A DNA stretch of 64,000 nt from assembly GCF_001273845.1 (NCBI RefSeq), contig NZ_JHBW01000111.1:23207-87206 (forward strand). Direction: 5' to 3'. This stretch comes from Leucobacter musarum subsp. musarum (GTDB lineage: Bacteria; Actinomycetota; Actinomycetes; Actinomycetales; Microbacteriaceae). The position numbers were made by a program, and so were the translations under genes. Shown one piece after another: positions 1-8,192 of the stretch (position 1 is the stretch's first letter; every line of letters begins with the position of its first letter). Under the pieces are notes generated by a model that made no database searches, was not told the origin of the DNA, and saw only the letters and a list, made by a program, of their open reading frames with translations.

Positions 1-498
1 CTGGATACGCACGAGGGCCCGCGGCTCTACGACTACTGCACGCGCGACACCGATGCGGTGATGACATCGATCACGTACTGCTCGATGCAACAGGTCGCTG
101 GGTTCGTGGAGTACCTCGATCAGCAGGGGTACCTCGACGACACCGCCGTGGTGCTCATGGGCGATCATCAAAAGATGATCGCGGAGGGCGGCAGCTTCTG
201 GGACGAGCTCAAGGACCTCGACCACCGCACGATCTTCAACCGCATCTGGAGCCCCGACGGGCTGCGCGTCGCCCGCGATGACCTCGACCAGATGAGTATG
301 TATCCCACACTGCTCGAGCTCACAGGTCTTGAGGTGCAGGATCATCGGGCCGGCATCGGTGTCTCGGCCCTCACCGATGGCTCCGACGTGCCTCACGGAT
401 CGATACTCGACCTCTCCGCCGAGGAATACCGCGATCTCGTCACCTCCCGATCCAGCGAGTTCTACCAGAGGCTGTGGCGCACCTCCGGGCTAGACTAG
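1..498 (+). CDS. C-terminal part of a sulfatase/LTA-synthase-like phosphotransferase (5' truncated by window)
   Basis: The reading frame is open from base 1, so this is the 3' end of a longer gene whose start lies outside the window. About 165 residues remain. They contain a VVLMGDHQ motif, which resembles the metal-binding Asp-His pair of the alkaline phosphatase/sulfatase superfamily, including lipoteichoic-acid synthase and phosphoglycerol transferase enzymes. Such proteins normally have several N-terminal membrane helices and an extracellular catalytic domain; only the catalytic end is visible. The following gene is a family-2 glycosyltransferase with its own ribosome binding site, which suggests a cell-surface glycopolymer cluster. 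The family call rests on the metal-site motif and general resemblance; the substrate cannot be told. Confidence 0.7.
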   Translation: MDTHEGPRLYDYCTRDTDAVMTSITYCSMQQVAGFVEYLDQQGYLDDTAVVLMGDHQKMIAEGGSFWDELKDLDHRTIFNRIWSPDGLRVARDDLDQMSMYPTLLELTGLEVQDHRAGIGVSALTDGSDVPHGSILDLSAEEYRDLVTSRSSEFYQRLWRTSGLD

Positions 499-530
499 GC
501 GGGTTCACGATCATGAAGGAGTCGGATCGC

Positions 531-1511
531 ATGCGTGTGACCGCCGTGCTGGTGGCCTACAACCGACGGGAACTGCTGCAGCAATCGCTCGCGGCTCTCG
601 CCGCGCAGAGCCGACCCGTCGATCGCCTCGTCGTCGTCGATAACGCCTCCGACGACGGCTCGGTCGAGGTTGCCGCTGAGATGCTCGAAGCATGGGGCGA
701 ACGCGCCCGGCACATTCAACTGACCGAGAACACGGGCGGCGCTGGCGGGTTCGCGACGGGCATCGCGGCTGCGGTCGTGGAAGACGACACCGACTGGGTG
801 TGGGTCATGGACGATGACACGGTGCCCGGGCCCGACGCGCTTGCGGGGGCACTGGAAACCCATGAGCGTTACCGTGCGCAGGGCCCCGACGACCTCGCCG
901 TCATGGGGTCGCGTGTGATCTGGACTGATGGGGCGGATCACCCGATGAATACGCCCAAAGCCAAGATTCGTGCATCGCAGGCAGAATGCGAGCGTGCCGC
1001 TGCAGTCGGGGCGATGGAGATTCGGTCGATCTCGTTCGTCTCGGCATTCCTCCGTGCGTCGCGGGTGCGCGAGCTCGGCCTGCCCATCGCCGACTACTTC
1101 CTGTGGAACGACGATTTCGAGTACTCCGCCCGACTGCTGCGCGGAGCCCGGGGCCTGTATGTGCCCGCCTCTGTGGTGACGCACCGAACGGTCAAGCGAG
1201 GGTCGAGCGATCAAGATCCAGGCCCCCGGTTCTATTTCGAAGTGCGCAACAAACTCTGGGTGTTTCGCCGCAGTGCGGCGCTGCTGCCCTGGGAAAAGCT
1301 GCTGTATTCGGCGGCGACCGCGCGTCGCTGGTTCCGCACGTTCCGTGCGTCGACCGAGCGAGCTCAGCTGCGCGATTGCTTGCGTCGCGGCTGGAACGAC
1401 GGCTGGCGACGATCGCCGCGGTCGAGCCGTGATGTGCTGCGCGGTGCCGGGGTTCCGGTCGATGTGATGGTCGTGGTTGAACAACTGACGCGCACGGACG
1501 GACGCTCGTAG
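531..1511 (+). CDS. Family 2 glycosyltransferase (GlfT-like)
   Basis: A 326-residue GT-A-fold glycosyltransferase, probably acting on a cell-wall or exopolysaccharide acceptor at the inner face of the membrane. The N-terminus MRVTAVLVAYNRREL is the nucleotide-sugar binding strand. A DASDDGS-type loop follows, and the metal-binding site VMDDDTVPGPDAL carries the Asp triad seen in galactofuranosyl and rhamnosyl transferases. A WNDDFEYSARL segment matches the acceptor-side [W/E]DDxE region. There is no membrane segment. I chose the ATG at 531 because AAGGAG lies 9 nt upstream; an in-frame ATG at 513 has no ribosome binding site. The 33-nt gap to the sulfatase-like gene suggests one operon. The donor sugar is not determinable. 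Confidence 0.82.
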   Translation: MRVTAVLVAYNRRELLQQSLAALAAQSRPVDRLVVVDNASDDGSVEVAAEMLEAWGERARHIQLTENTGGAGGFATGIAAAVVEDDTDWVWVMDDDTVPGPDALAGALETHERYRAQGPDDLAVMGSRVIWTDGADHPMNTPKAKIRASQAECERAAAVGAMEIRSISFVSAFLRASRVRELGLPIADYFLWNDDFEYSARLLRGARGLYVPASVVTHRTVKRGSSDQDPGPRFYFEVRNKLWVFRRSAALLPWEKLLYSAATARRWFRTFRASTERAQLRDCLRRGWNDGWRRSPRSSRDVLRGAGVPVDVMVVVEQLTRTDGRS

Positions 1512-1519
1512 GTCGGGTG

Positions 1520-2033
1520 TCACAGCACGGTGATGTCGGTTGCGCGCCAGCGATCCTCGCGATGTTCGAAGCGCAGCGCCACCACGGTCGAGCGGGAATC
1601 GAGATGCAGCACGACTGACGCTTCGATCACCAGAGGCAGCGGCCGGCACAGGTGCGCCGGACCAGGTACCGCCACGCGGCGCCGCCGATCTCGAGTGATG
1701 CACTCGCGCTCGGCTCGAAGCGCCCGGCGTGATCCACGTTGCGATCTGACTGGCTGATCGCATTCCTTCCAGGATTTCGAATGCGAACAGTGCGAGTTTC
1801 TGCACGATCGCCGCGGGCGGTGCCTCGGGGGCCTGATCTGGCTGCGACGGGAGCCTCAGTGGCAGAGATGCTACCGGTTGCGAGGCTCGCCGCGTGCGGG
1901 TCGCGCTCGGCGTCGCTGCGGGCGTAGGTGCGGGTACGGCCTGCAGATGTCGGGGCGCCGCGGGCCTCGACGGTGGTGCGAGTACCGACTCGAGCGGGTC
2001 GTCGAATGCGCGCGAACGTGCAGTGGCTGGCAT
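1520..2033 (-). pseudogene. Rv3235-family protein, frameshifted
   Basis: Two reading frames together form one protein of about 169 residues. The N-terminal frame starts at the ATG at 2033 (RBS GAAGGAG) with a Pro/Ala-rich segment and reaches IVQKLALFAFEILEG and ATWITP. Near 1722-1726 the frame must shift by one base. The other frame then reads ALRAEREC, RRVAVPGP, VIEASVVLHLDSRS and EDRWRATDITVL, stopping at 1520. This conserved Trp-Arg-Ala-Thr end is typical of the Rv3235 family, small actinobacterial proteins of unknown role often coded near secA. One extra G in a GGG run explains the break. It could be a true lesion or a sequencing error. Without correction the first frame runs on antisense into the upstream gene, which is not credible. 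Confidence 0.75.
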
Positions 2034-2121
2034 GGGGGCTCCTTCGGTCGTGGTTCAGACTTCGCTGCTGTAGCGCCCCCATGCAGCCCTGCAGTGTCTG
2101 ATTTTCTAATGTGCGCTCCAG

Positions 2122-2150
2122 ATTAGAGAATGTGTGCTCGGATGCGTCAA
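2122..2150 (-). promoter_or_regulatory. Sigma-70-type promoter of the Rv3235-family gene
   Basis: On the minus strand TTGACG (2145-2150) is followed after 17 bp by TCTAAT (2122-2127). A short imperfect inverted repeat (TTCTAAT...ATTAGAGAA) overlaps the -10 box and could be an operator. This is inferred from sequence only. Confidence 0.55.
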
Positions 2151-2233
2151 GTGCCAAAAAAGATCAGAGCGTATGAGTACGGTGTGTTCGTGCATCGTGG
2201 TGAGGTCCGGCCGGCCTCCGAGCAACCGTGCTC

Positions 2234-2239
2234 TAGGCT
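2234..2239 (+). promoter_or_regulatory. -10 box of leaderless pdtaS
   Basis: TAGGCT ends 6 nt before the GTG start at 2246 and there is no ribosome binding site. Transcription would start at or one base from the start codon. Confidence 0.5.
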
Positions 2240-2245
2240 TGACGC

Positions 2246-3757
2246 GTGGCTACACTGCGTAATCTCGCGACGAAGTATTCATCCCTCGACGAAGAGGAGA
2301 TCGAATGGCTTGAGCGTCTGACACTTGACCTGCAACTCCTTGCCGACCTCGCACTGAGCGACGTCGTTCTCTGGGTTCCCACCAATGACGAGAACTATCT
2401 CGCCATCGCCCACAGCCGCCCGGCCGGCTCAGTGACGCTCTTCTACCGAGATGTCATCGGCGACCTGTTGCGCGCCGACTGGCGCGAGCTCGTCGATGAG
2501 GCGATGTCGAGCAACGCTCCAGTGATCTCGACGTCGCCCGCGTGGTACGAAGAGAGCCCGATGCGGCTCGCCGCCTATACGGTGAGTCGTCGTGACGGTG
2601 ATGGCGCCGAGCACGGGCCGTTTGCCGTGATCACCGTGCACACCAGCGTTGCCGACACGCAGACGGCATCGCGCATCGGCGCGGCCTTCCGCGAAGTAGC
2701 CGCAGATCTCCTCGGAATGATTCAGCAGGGGCTCTTTCCGGTGCCGGGCAGTTCGCGCGGCGGCGAGCAGGGTGCCCCTCGCGCCTCCGACGGGCTGGTG
2801 CGCGTCGACCTCGAAGGAATGGCCACGTTCGCGAGCCCGAACACCCAGACCACGTTCTCGTCGCTCGGCTACCGCGACGAGATCGAAGGGGAGAACTTCA
2901 GCGAAGTGCTCGCCGATGTGGTGAAGGGGCAGTTCGACACCAACGAGTCTTTGCCGCTGATCGCGCAGGGCAAGATCGCGAAGCGCGTCGAAGTCGATGC
3001 CCGCGGCCACACCATTACGCTGCGCTCGATCCCGGTCTTCCGCGATGGTGTGCGCGTGGGGGGCGTCGTGCTCACCCGTGATGTGACCAAGCTGCGGCAA
3101 CAGGCGCAGGAGCTGATCACCAAGGATGCGACGATCCGTGAGATTCACCATCGGGTGAAGAACAACCTGCAGACGGTCGCGTCCCTGCTCCGCGTGCAGG
3201 CGCGTCGCGCCCGCAGCGAGGAAGCCAAGCAGGTGCTCGGCCAGGCGATGCGCCGTGTCGCCGCGATCGCCGTGGTGCACGACACGCTCTCGTCGGGTCT
3301 TGATCAGATTGTCGACTTCGACAAGGTCTTCGACCGGGTGCTCGGACTCGCCGCCGAGGTGGCGAGTCTGCACAACACCACGGTGCATCCGCACAGGGAG
3401 GGGCAGTTCGGTGAGTTGCCCTCTGAGTACGCGACGCCGCTCGCGCTCGCGCTCACGGAGATCGTGACGAATGCCGTCGAACACGGCCTCGCAGGGCGCG
3501 AAGGCGAGGTCTACATTCATGCGGACCGTACCGACGAGCGCTTGAGCGTCGAGGTCATCGACACGGGAACCGGTCTGCCCGGTGGCACCGTCGGCGACGG
3601 GCTCGGAACGCAGATTGTGCGCACGCTCGTCGAGGGCGAACTCGGCGGCAGCATCACCTGGGGCCCTGACGCCGGCGGCGGCACCCGAGTGGCGATTCAG
3701 GTGCCGCTGCATTGGATCTCAACGCAAACGCGTGAGATCCCGCGCGTTCAGGCGTAG
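2246..3757 (+). CDS. pdtaS: Sensor histidine kinase PdtaS
   Basis: A 503-residue soluble histidine kinase of the HWE/HisKA_2 class. In mycobacteria PdtaS phosphorylates the antiterminator PdtaR, a regulator that binds RNA. Layout: an N-terminal GAF-like sensor (about 1-160), a PAS-like domain (about 180-285), the H box EIHHRVKNNLQTVASLLR with His301/His302 (about 300-320), then a HATPase_c domain with LTEIVTNAVEHG (N box) and IDTGTGLPGG and DGLGTQIV (G boxes). It has no membrane segment, as expected. The GTG start appears leaderless. Its usual neighbour whiB1 is not adjacent here; the divergent upstream gene is the Rv3235-family one. The cognate regulator is not in the window. Confidence 0.9.
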   Translation: MATLRNLATKYSSLDEEEIEWLERLTLDLQLLADLALSDVVLWVPTNDENYLAIAHSRPAGSVTLFYRDVIGDLLRADWRELVDEAMSSNAPVISTSPAWYEESPMRLAAYTVSRRDGDGAEHGPFAVITVHTSVADTQTASRIGAAFREVAADLLGMIQQGLFPVPGSSRGGEQGAPRASDGLVRVDLEGMATFASPNTQTTFSSLGYRDEIEGENFSEVLADVVKGQFDTNESLPLIAQGKIAKRVEVDARGHTITLRSIPVFRDGVRVGGVVLTRDVTKLRQQAQELITKDATIREIHHRVKNNLQTVASLLRVQARRARSEEAKQVLGQAMRRVAAIAVVHDTLSSGLDQIVDFDKVFDRVLGLAAEVASLHNTTVHPHREGQFGELPSEYATPLALALTEIVTNAVEHGLAGREGEVYIHADRTDERLSVEVIDTGTGLPGGTVGDGLGTQIVRTLVEGELGGSITWGPDAGGGTRVAIQVPLHWISTQTREIPRVQA

Positions 3758-3758
3758 T

Positions 3759-3780
3759 GTCTGCGGGCTGTGTCGCAGAC
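3759..3780. terminator. Weak stem-loop between convergent genes
   Basis: GTCTGCG and CGCAGAC form a 7-bp stem around an 8-nt loop directly after the pdtaS stop and before the end of the opposing membrane gene. There is no T tract, so function is uncertain. Confidence 0.35.
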
Positions 3781-3788
3781 GCTGTGCG

Positions 3789-4220
3789 CTAACGGGAAGG
3801 TCGGCGGCGATCCAACCGACGGTTGCGCACGAGCACGGCAACGCCGACCCCGAGCAGCAGTACGCCGAGCCCGATGACGGTGGCGGTGATCCAAACCGTG
3901 GGATCCATGCCCCCGAGACCGAAGACCTGCTGCGCGATGTATCCGCAGAAGACGAGGATCAGCGCACCCCACACAATGGGGCCGGTGCGCGGGCCCGGAG
4001 ACCGCAGCGACCGACTGCGGTCTCCGTGATGACGACTCGGTGACGGTGCGGCGGGCGCGGCAGTTGCCGTTGCCGGGGTCGGCCCAGAGGTCGGTTCCGC
4101 GGGAGTCGGGGCCGACTCTGCCGTGGGTGTGGGCTTGGGCGTTGGTACTGGTTCGGGCGTCGGGGGAGTGAGCGGCACGGTCGGCTCGGCATCGCCCGAG
4201 GCCGGAGTGTTCTCGTTCAT
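3789..4220 (-). CDS. Small Pro/Thr-rich two-helix membrane protein
   Basis: 143 residues. The first ~75 are a low-complexity Pro/Thr/Ala tract with repeated PTP and PEP units. Two hydrophobic segments follow (WGALILVFCGYIAQQVFGL and TATVIGLGVLLLGVGVAVLV), then a basic tail RNRRLDRRRPSR. The ATG overlaps the stop of the upstream PspC-domain gene by 4 nt (ATGA), so the two are translationally coupled and probably work together. I do not recognise a named family. Pairing with PspC suggests an accessory subunit of an envelope-stress module, which is inference. Confidence 0.75.
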   Translation of the reverse strand: MNENTPASGDAEPTVPLTPPTPEPVPTPKPTPTAESAPTPAEPTSGPTPATATAAPAAPSPSRHHGDRSRSLRSPGPRTGPIVWGALILVFCGYIAQQVFGLGGMDPTVWITATVIGLGVLLLGVGVAVLVRNRRLDRRRPSR

Positions 4221-5947
4221 TGGTTCATCTCCATCTCGAGTGCGTTGATCTGCTCGTCAAGGTCATCGCGTTGCGCGATGAGGTCGCGGCGGTCGGCGCG
4301 GTCGATGTTCGGCTCGTCAAGTCGCCAGTTCACCTCATCGAGATCCTGTTGCAGTGCAGCAGCTCGGTCGGCCAGCTCGTCACGATCGCTCCGGTCTTCC
4401 GTTAATTGACGATCGGTGTCGGCGCCGCTGCTGTCGCCACCGTCGCCACCTCCGCTGAATTCCACGCTCCCGGCGAGCAGCGTCACGGTGACGACGTGTG
4501 CCGATGATGCCTCACCGGAACCGACATGCGAGCGGATCTCCCGCCAGATGAAGGGGCCCGCCGTCATGCGCTGGCCTGCACCGTCGAGGTCGGTGCGGTC
4601 AGTTTCGTCGACTCGCCCCGCGAGCATGCGCACGTGCACGATGGTGGGCTCCGACTCCGGGAGCGCGATGGTCGTTCGGCCGGCCACCATCCAGACCTCG
4701 AGGCCATCCTCTCGGCCGGCGTCCCCAAGATCTGTGAGATCGACCGTGACGTTCCCGGCGAGCAGTGCCGCGCCCGGTGCGCCGCCGGCGTCGACGTGCA
4801 TATTGCCGAAGGGCTGGAACCGTGTGCCCCAGGGCAGCACGACTGTGATGAGCAGCGCTACGACGCCGCAGGCCGAGAGGAAACCGACCCACCCCGTGTG
4901 ACGTCCACGCACACCGGCCACGATGAGTGAGCACGCCAGCACGGCGAGTGCGGCAATGATCGCGGTGACGAGTGCTGCGGGTGCGACCCCCGCAAAGGGA
5001 ATGCTCGACGCGGGGATGCCCGAGACCCAAAGCGCCGCGAGTCCACCGGCGAGGAGGGCGAGTGCGAGCGTGATCACCGCGTGTGCGGCCCCGAGGCGAT
5101 GCGCGTCATGGTGGTCGGCGTACCGTGCACTCCACTCATCCGCCTGCTTACCGACGTCACGACTCCATTGAGTGGCGGCCTCCCCGGCGCGATGCCCCCA
5201 ATCGGCAGCCTCGCGGCCAGCGCGCTCCGCGGAATCCGCGGTGCGGTTCGCGAAGGCTTCGGCGCGATCCGAGAAACTCTGGGCGCTCGCCGCAGAGGCG
5301 TCTGCGGCACCGGGAGCGGTAGGACTCCCGCTCGCGTCGCCGAAGCTCGCGTCACCAAAAGTCGCGGGGCGATCAGGCGCGGGCTCCGGGGAGCCGGCCG
5401 CCGCCGCTCGCTCGCTCTCAGCACGGCCGCGCTGCAACAGCACGCGCCGCAACCAGATGAAGCCGAGCACGAATATGGCGATCCAGCACAACCAAGCGAA
5501 GGTGGCGGTCAGCCATCCGGGAATGCCGAGCACCCCCCACACGTCCCAGTTCCACACGCTGAAGCCGGGGAACGATGCTCCGGGAATGAAGAGTCCGAAG
5601 AATGCCGGAATGATGACGAGCGCCGTGAGAATTACGGCGGCGGTGATCATCCCGGCCGATGCTCGCCCCCGGATGATCTGCTCCACATGGATGCGACCGT
5701 CGGTATCCGGCAGCAGCAGCCAGCCGATGAGGTAGATCAAGATGCCGGGTCCGCCCAGCAGCGCGAGCACGACGAACACGCCGCGCACGATGATCGGGTC
5801 GAGCTTCAGCCGTTCGGCGACGCCGCCGGCGACACCCGCCAGCCAACGATCGGGGCCGCGGGTGACATCGAGTCCTCGCAGCCAGTCGAAGAAGCCCTGC
5901 CCGGGGGGCGGCCCCTCGGGGCGTTCTGCATTCGGTTCAGTAGTCAT
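4217..5947 (-). CDS. PspC-domain membrane protein with toastrack-like C-terminus
   Basis: A 576-residue membrane protein. The PspC domain is at the N-terminus (GPDRWLAGVAGGVAERLKLDP, IYLIGWLLLPDTDGRI). Membrane helices follow around residues 95-170, then a charged Ala/Ser/Glu region (SDRAEAFANRTADSAERAG), four more helices, and a C-terminal beta-rich part (GGAPGAALLAGNVTVDLTD and repeated AGR/AGS strands) resembling the toastrack domain that accompanies PspC in LiaI/LiaF/PspC systems. The end is a coiled coil rich in Asp, Arg and Gln. I chose ATG 5947 because the PspC homology starts soon after; CACACT lies 6 nt upstream, so the mRNA may be leaderless. It faces the PspC-kinase gene across a short intergenic region. 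Confidence 0.82.
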   Translation of the reverse strand: MTTEPNAERPEGPPPGQGFFDWLRGLDVTRGPDRWLAGVAGGVAERLKLDPIIVRGVFVVLALLGGPGILIYLIGWLLLPDTDGRIHVEQIIRGRASAGMITAAVILTALVIIPAFFGLFIPGASFPGFSVWNWDVWGVLGIPGWLTATFAWLCWIAIFVLGFIWLRRVLLQRGRAESERAAAAGSPEPAPDRPATFGDASFGDASGSPTAPGAADASAASAQSFSDRAEAFANRTADSAERAGREAADWGHRAGEAATQWSRDVGKQADEWSARYADHHDAHRLGAAHAVITLALALLAGGLAALWVSGIPASSIPFAGVAPAALVTAIIAALAVLACSLIVAGVRGRHTGWVGFLSACGVVALLITVVLPWGTRFQPFGNMHVDAGGAPGAALLAGNVTVDLTDLGDAGREDGLEVWMVAGRTTIALPESEPTIVHVRMLAGRVDETDRTDLDGAGQRMTAGPFIWREIRSHVGSGEASSAHVVTVTLLAGSVEFSGGGDGGDSSGADTDRQLTEDRSDRDELADRAAALQQDLDEVNWRLDEPNIDRADRRDLIAQRDDLDEQINALEMEMNQ

Positions 5948-6060
5948 GTTTCGAGTGTGACCGAGTCGCAGGCTGCCAGCCATCGGGGTTCACCCTGACC
6001 TGACCCTGATCATGCCCCGCCTGCTCCCCGAGTGCGCCCCTGACCTGATTGGATGGAGAC

Positions 6061-7503
6061 ATGGCCGCAGCCCCGCTCATTCGCTCCGCAGACGATCGCG
6101 TACTCGCGGGCGTCTGCGGCGGGCTGGGCGCGCACCTCGGGTTGCCGTCGCAGACCGTGAGGATCGGCTTGCTCGCGCTCACTCTGCTCGGCGGAGCAGG
6201 GGCACTCTTCTACCTCTGGCTCTGGTTGACCGTGCCGCGCTCAGGCGAGACCGAGGGCATCGTGCCGCTCAAACGGGCACTCACGCGGCCTGCGGCGTCG
6301 AAGCCTGCGGTGTCAACGCCGGCGGCACCGAATGCGCCGGCTTCAGCGGCAGTTGTCGTGCCTTCCATGACAGGAGCACCGACAGCGCCTGCGGTCTCCA
6401 AGGTCGTCGACGCTCCGGAGCACACAGCAAGGCGCGCGACGGGCGTATCAGCGCGCCCCGAACACTCCGACTCGCCTGACGAGTCCGCCGCACGCCGGGG
6501 CCGCTGGCCCATCGCCGAACTGCTGCTCGGAGCCTGCTTGCTCGTTGCCGGCACCGGCCTGGTGCTCGACCGGGCCGGCGTGCATCTGCGGCTCGATGTG
6601 CTGCTGCCGGCGCTCGCCGTACTCGTCGGTGTCGGGCTCACCTGGTGGCAGATCGCGGATCGCGACCGCCCCGACCGCAACCCCGTTCCACGGGCACTCG
6701 GCGCATTGGCTCTCGTGGCGGTCGGGGTACTCATGTTCTTCGTGACCGCCCGTGAACCCAATGCATGGACCGTGATCGGTGCGGCTTTCGCGGTGCTGGC
6801 CGGCGTCGCGCTCGCCGCAGCGCCCTGGCTGCTACGACTCAACCGCGAACTCATCGCCGAGCGAGCGGCCCGCGCACGAGAAGCCGAGCGGTCGGATATC
6901 GCGGCTCACCTGCACGATTCCGTGCTGCAGACCCTGGCACTCATTCAACAGCGGTCGGAGCCGGGGAGCGAAATCGCACGCATCGCCCGCGGCCAGGAAC
7001 GTGAGCTGCGCGAATGGCTGTTCCGAGGTGCGGACGGCGGGGCCGAACCGCAGCTTGCTGCGGTCGACACCGAACTGCGTGCACACGCGGCTGCGCTCGA
7101 AGCCGAGCACGCGGTGCGCTTCGACGTTGTGGCCGTCGGCACCGGGCAGGGGTTCATCGCTCCCGGGCCCATCGTGGCCGCGGCCCGAGAGGCAATGCTC
7201 AACGCCGCCCGGCATGCCGGCGGCGAGGTGACGGTCTACATCGAAGTGACGCAGGATCGCGTGGCCATCGATGTGACCGACCGCGGTCCCGGTCTCGACC
7301 TCGAAGCGCTGCCCGAAGGCCGCATGGGCGTGCGCGAATCGATCGTCGGCCGCATGGTGCGCGCCGACGGACAGGCGCGCATCGTTCCGGGCCCCGGCGG
7401 GGGCACGTCGGTGCGCCTGGAGATGCCGAGGGCGAGCGCGTCGAACGAGCACGCATCCGCCGAAACGCCGGGCGATCCGGCACCTGCAGAGGAGCCCCGA
7501 TGA
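6061..7503 (+). CDS. PspC-domain sensor histidine kinase
   Basis: 480 residues. An N-terminal PspC domain (DDRVLAGVCGGLGAHLGLPS, residues 5-60) is fused to a linker, about five membrane helices (roughly 140-265), a HisKA_3-like helix pair with AAHLHDSVLQTLALIQQ (predicted phospho-His285) and a HATPase domain (AAREAMLNAARHAGG; DRGPGLDLEALPEGRMGVRE). It should sense membrane stress through PspC and phosphorylate the next gene product. The stop overlaps the regulator start by 4 nt (ATGA). ATG 6061 is preferred: TTGGAT ends 6 nt upstream, the leaderless spacing seen repeatedly here, although TTG 6049 is possible. This actinobacterial PspC-kinase/NarL pairing is known, but its signal is not. Confidence 0.88.
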   Translation: MAAAPLIRSADDRVLAGVCGGLGAHLGLPSQTVRIGLLALTLLGGAGALFYLWLWLTVPRSGETEGIVPLKRALTRPAASKPAVSTPAAPNAPASAAVVVPSMTGAPTAPAVSKVVDAPEHTARRATGVSARPEHSDSPDESAARRGRWPIAELLLGACLLVAGTGLVLDRAGVHLRLDVLLPALAVLVGVGLTWWQIADRDRPDRNPVPRALGALALVAVGVLMFFVTAREPNAWTVIGAAFAVLAGVALAAAPWLLRLNRELIAERAARAREAERSDIAAHLHDSVLQTLALIQQRSEPGSEIARIARGQERELREWLFRGADGGAEPQLAAVDTELRAHAAALEAEHAVRFDVVAVGTGQGFIAPGPIVAAAREAMLNAARHAGGEVTVYIEVTQDRVAIDVTDRGPGLDLEALPEGRMGVRESIVGRMVRADGQARIVPGPGGGTSVRLEMPRASASNEHASAETPGDPAPAEEPR

Positions 7504-8165
7504 CCCACGAGCCCATCCGCGTTGTCATCGTCGACGACCACCAGATCTTTCGCACGGGGCTTCGGGCCGAACTCGGCACCGAGCTCGAAGTGGTGGCCGA
7601 GGCGGCAACTGTCGATGCGGCCATCGACGTCATCGTGGGTTCGACGCCCGACGTGGTGCTGCTCGATGTGCACCTGCCGGGCGGTGCTGGCGGAGGCGGG
7701 GCCGAAGTGCTGCAGCAGCTCGCCGCACGGATGTCGAACGCCGCACCGCGTGTGCTCGCGCTCAGCGTGTCTGATGCCGCCGATGACGTCGTCAGCGTCA
7801 TCCGGGCTGGAGCACGCGGCTACTTGACCAAGACCGCTTCGGGAGCCGAGGTGACGGCAGCGGTCGTGCGGGTGCACGGTGGCGACGCCGTGTTCTCGCC
7901 CCGCCTTGCGGGCTTCGTGCTCGACGCATTCGGTGCGGGCGGCGGAGAGACCGCGGCCCAAGACGACGAGCTCGACCGGCTCTCCGCTCGCGAGCAGGAG
8001 GTCATGCGCATGATCGCTCGGGGCTACGCGTACAAGGAGGTCGCCGCCGAGCTGTTTCTTTCGGTGAAAACGGTTGAGACCCACGTGTCGAACGTGCTGC
8101 GCAAGCTGCAGCTGTCGAACCGTCACGAACTCACTGCATGGGCGCTGCAGCGGCGCCTGCTCTGA
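7500..8165 (+). CDS. NarL/FixJ-family response regulator
   Basis: 221 residues. The receiver domain has VVIVDDHQIFRTGL (acidic pocket), VVLLDVHLPG with phospho-acceptor Asp56, and GARGYLTKTASG with the conserved Lys. A LuxR-type helix-turn-helix closes the protein (LSAREQEVMRMIARGYAYKE, ETHVSNVLRKLQLSNRHEL). It is translationally coupled to the PspC-kinase and is its obvious partner. Likely targets include the divergent PspC gene, by analogy with autoregulated systems, but no operator was identified. The receiver has a short Gly-rich insertion (GGAGGGGAEVL) after the phospho-acceptor loop. Confidence 0.9.
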   Translation: MTHEPIRVVIVDDHQIFRTGLRAELGTELEVVAEAATVDAAIDVIVGSTPDVVLLDVHLPGGAGGGGAEVLQQLAARMSNAAPRVLALSVSDAADDVVSVIRAGARGYLTKTASGAEVTAAVVRVHGGDAVFSPRLAGFVLDAFGAGGGETAAQDDELDRLSAREQEVMRMIARGYAYKEVAAELFLSVKTVETHVSNVLRKLQLSNRHELTAWALQRRLL

Positions 8166-8192
8166 CCGCAGCGAGTCGCCTCGAAGTGCCGT

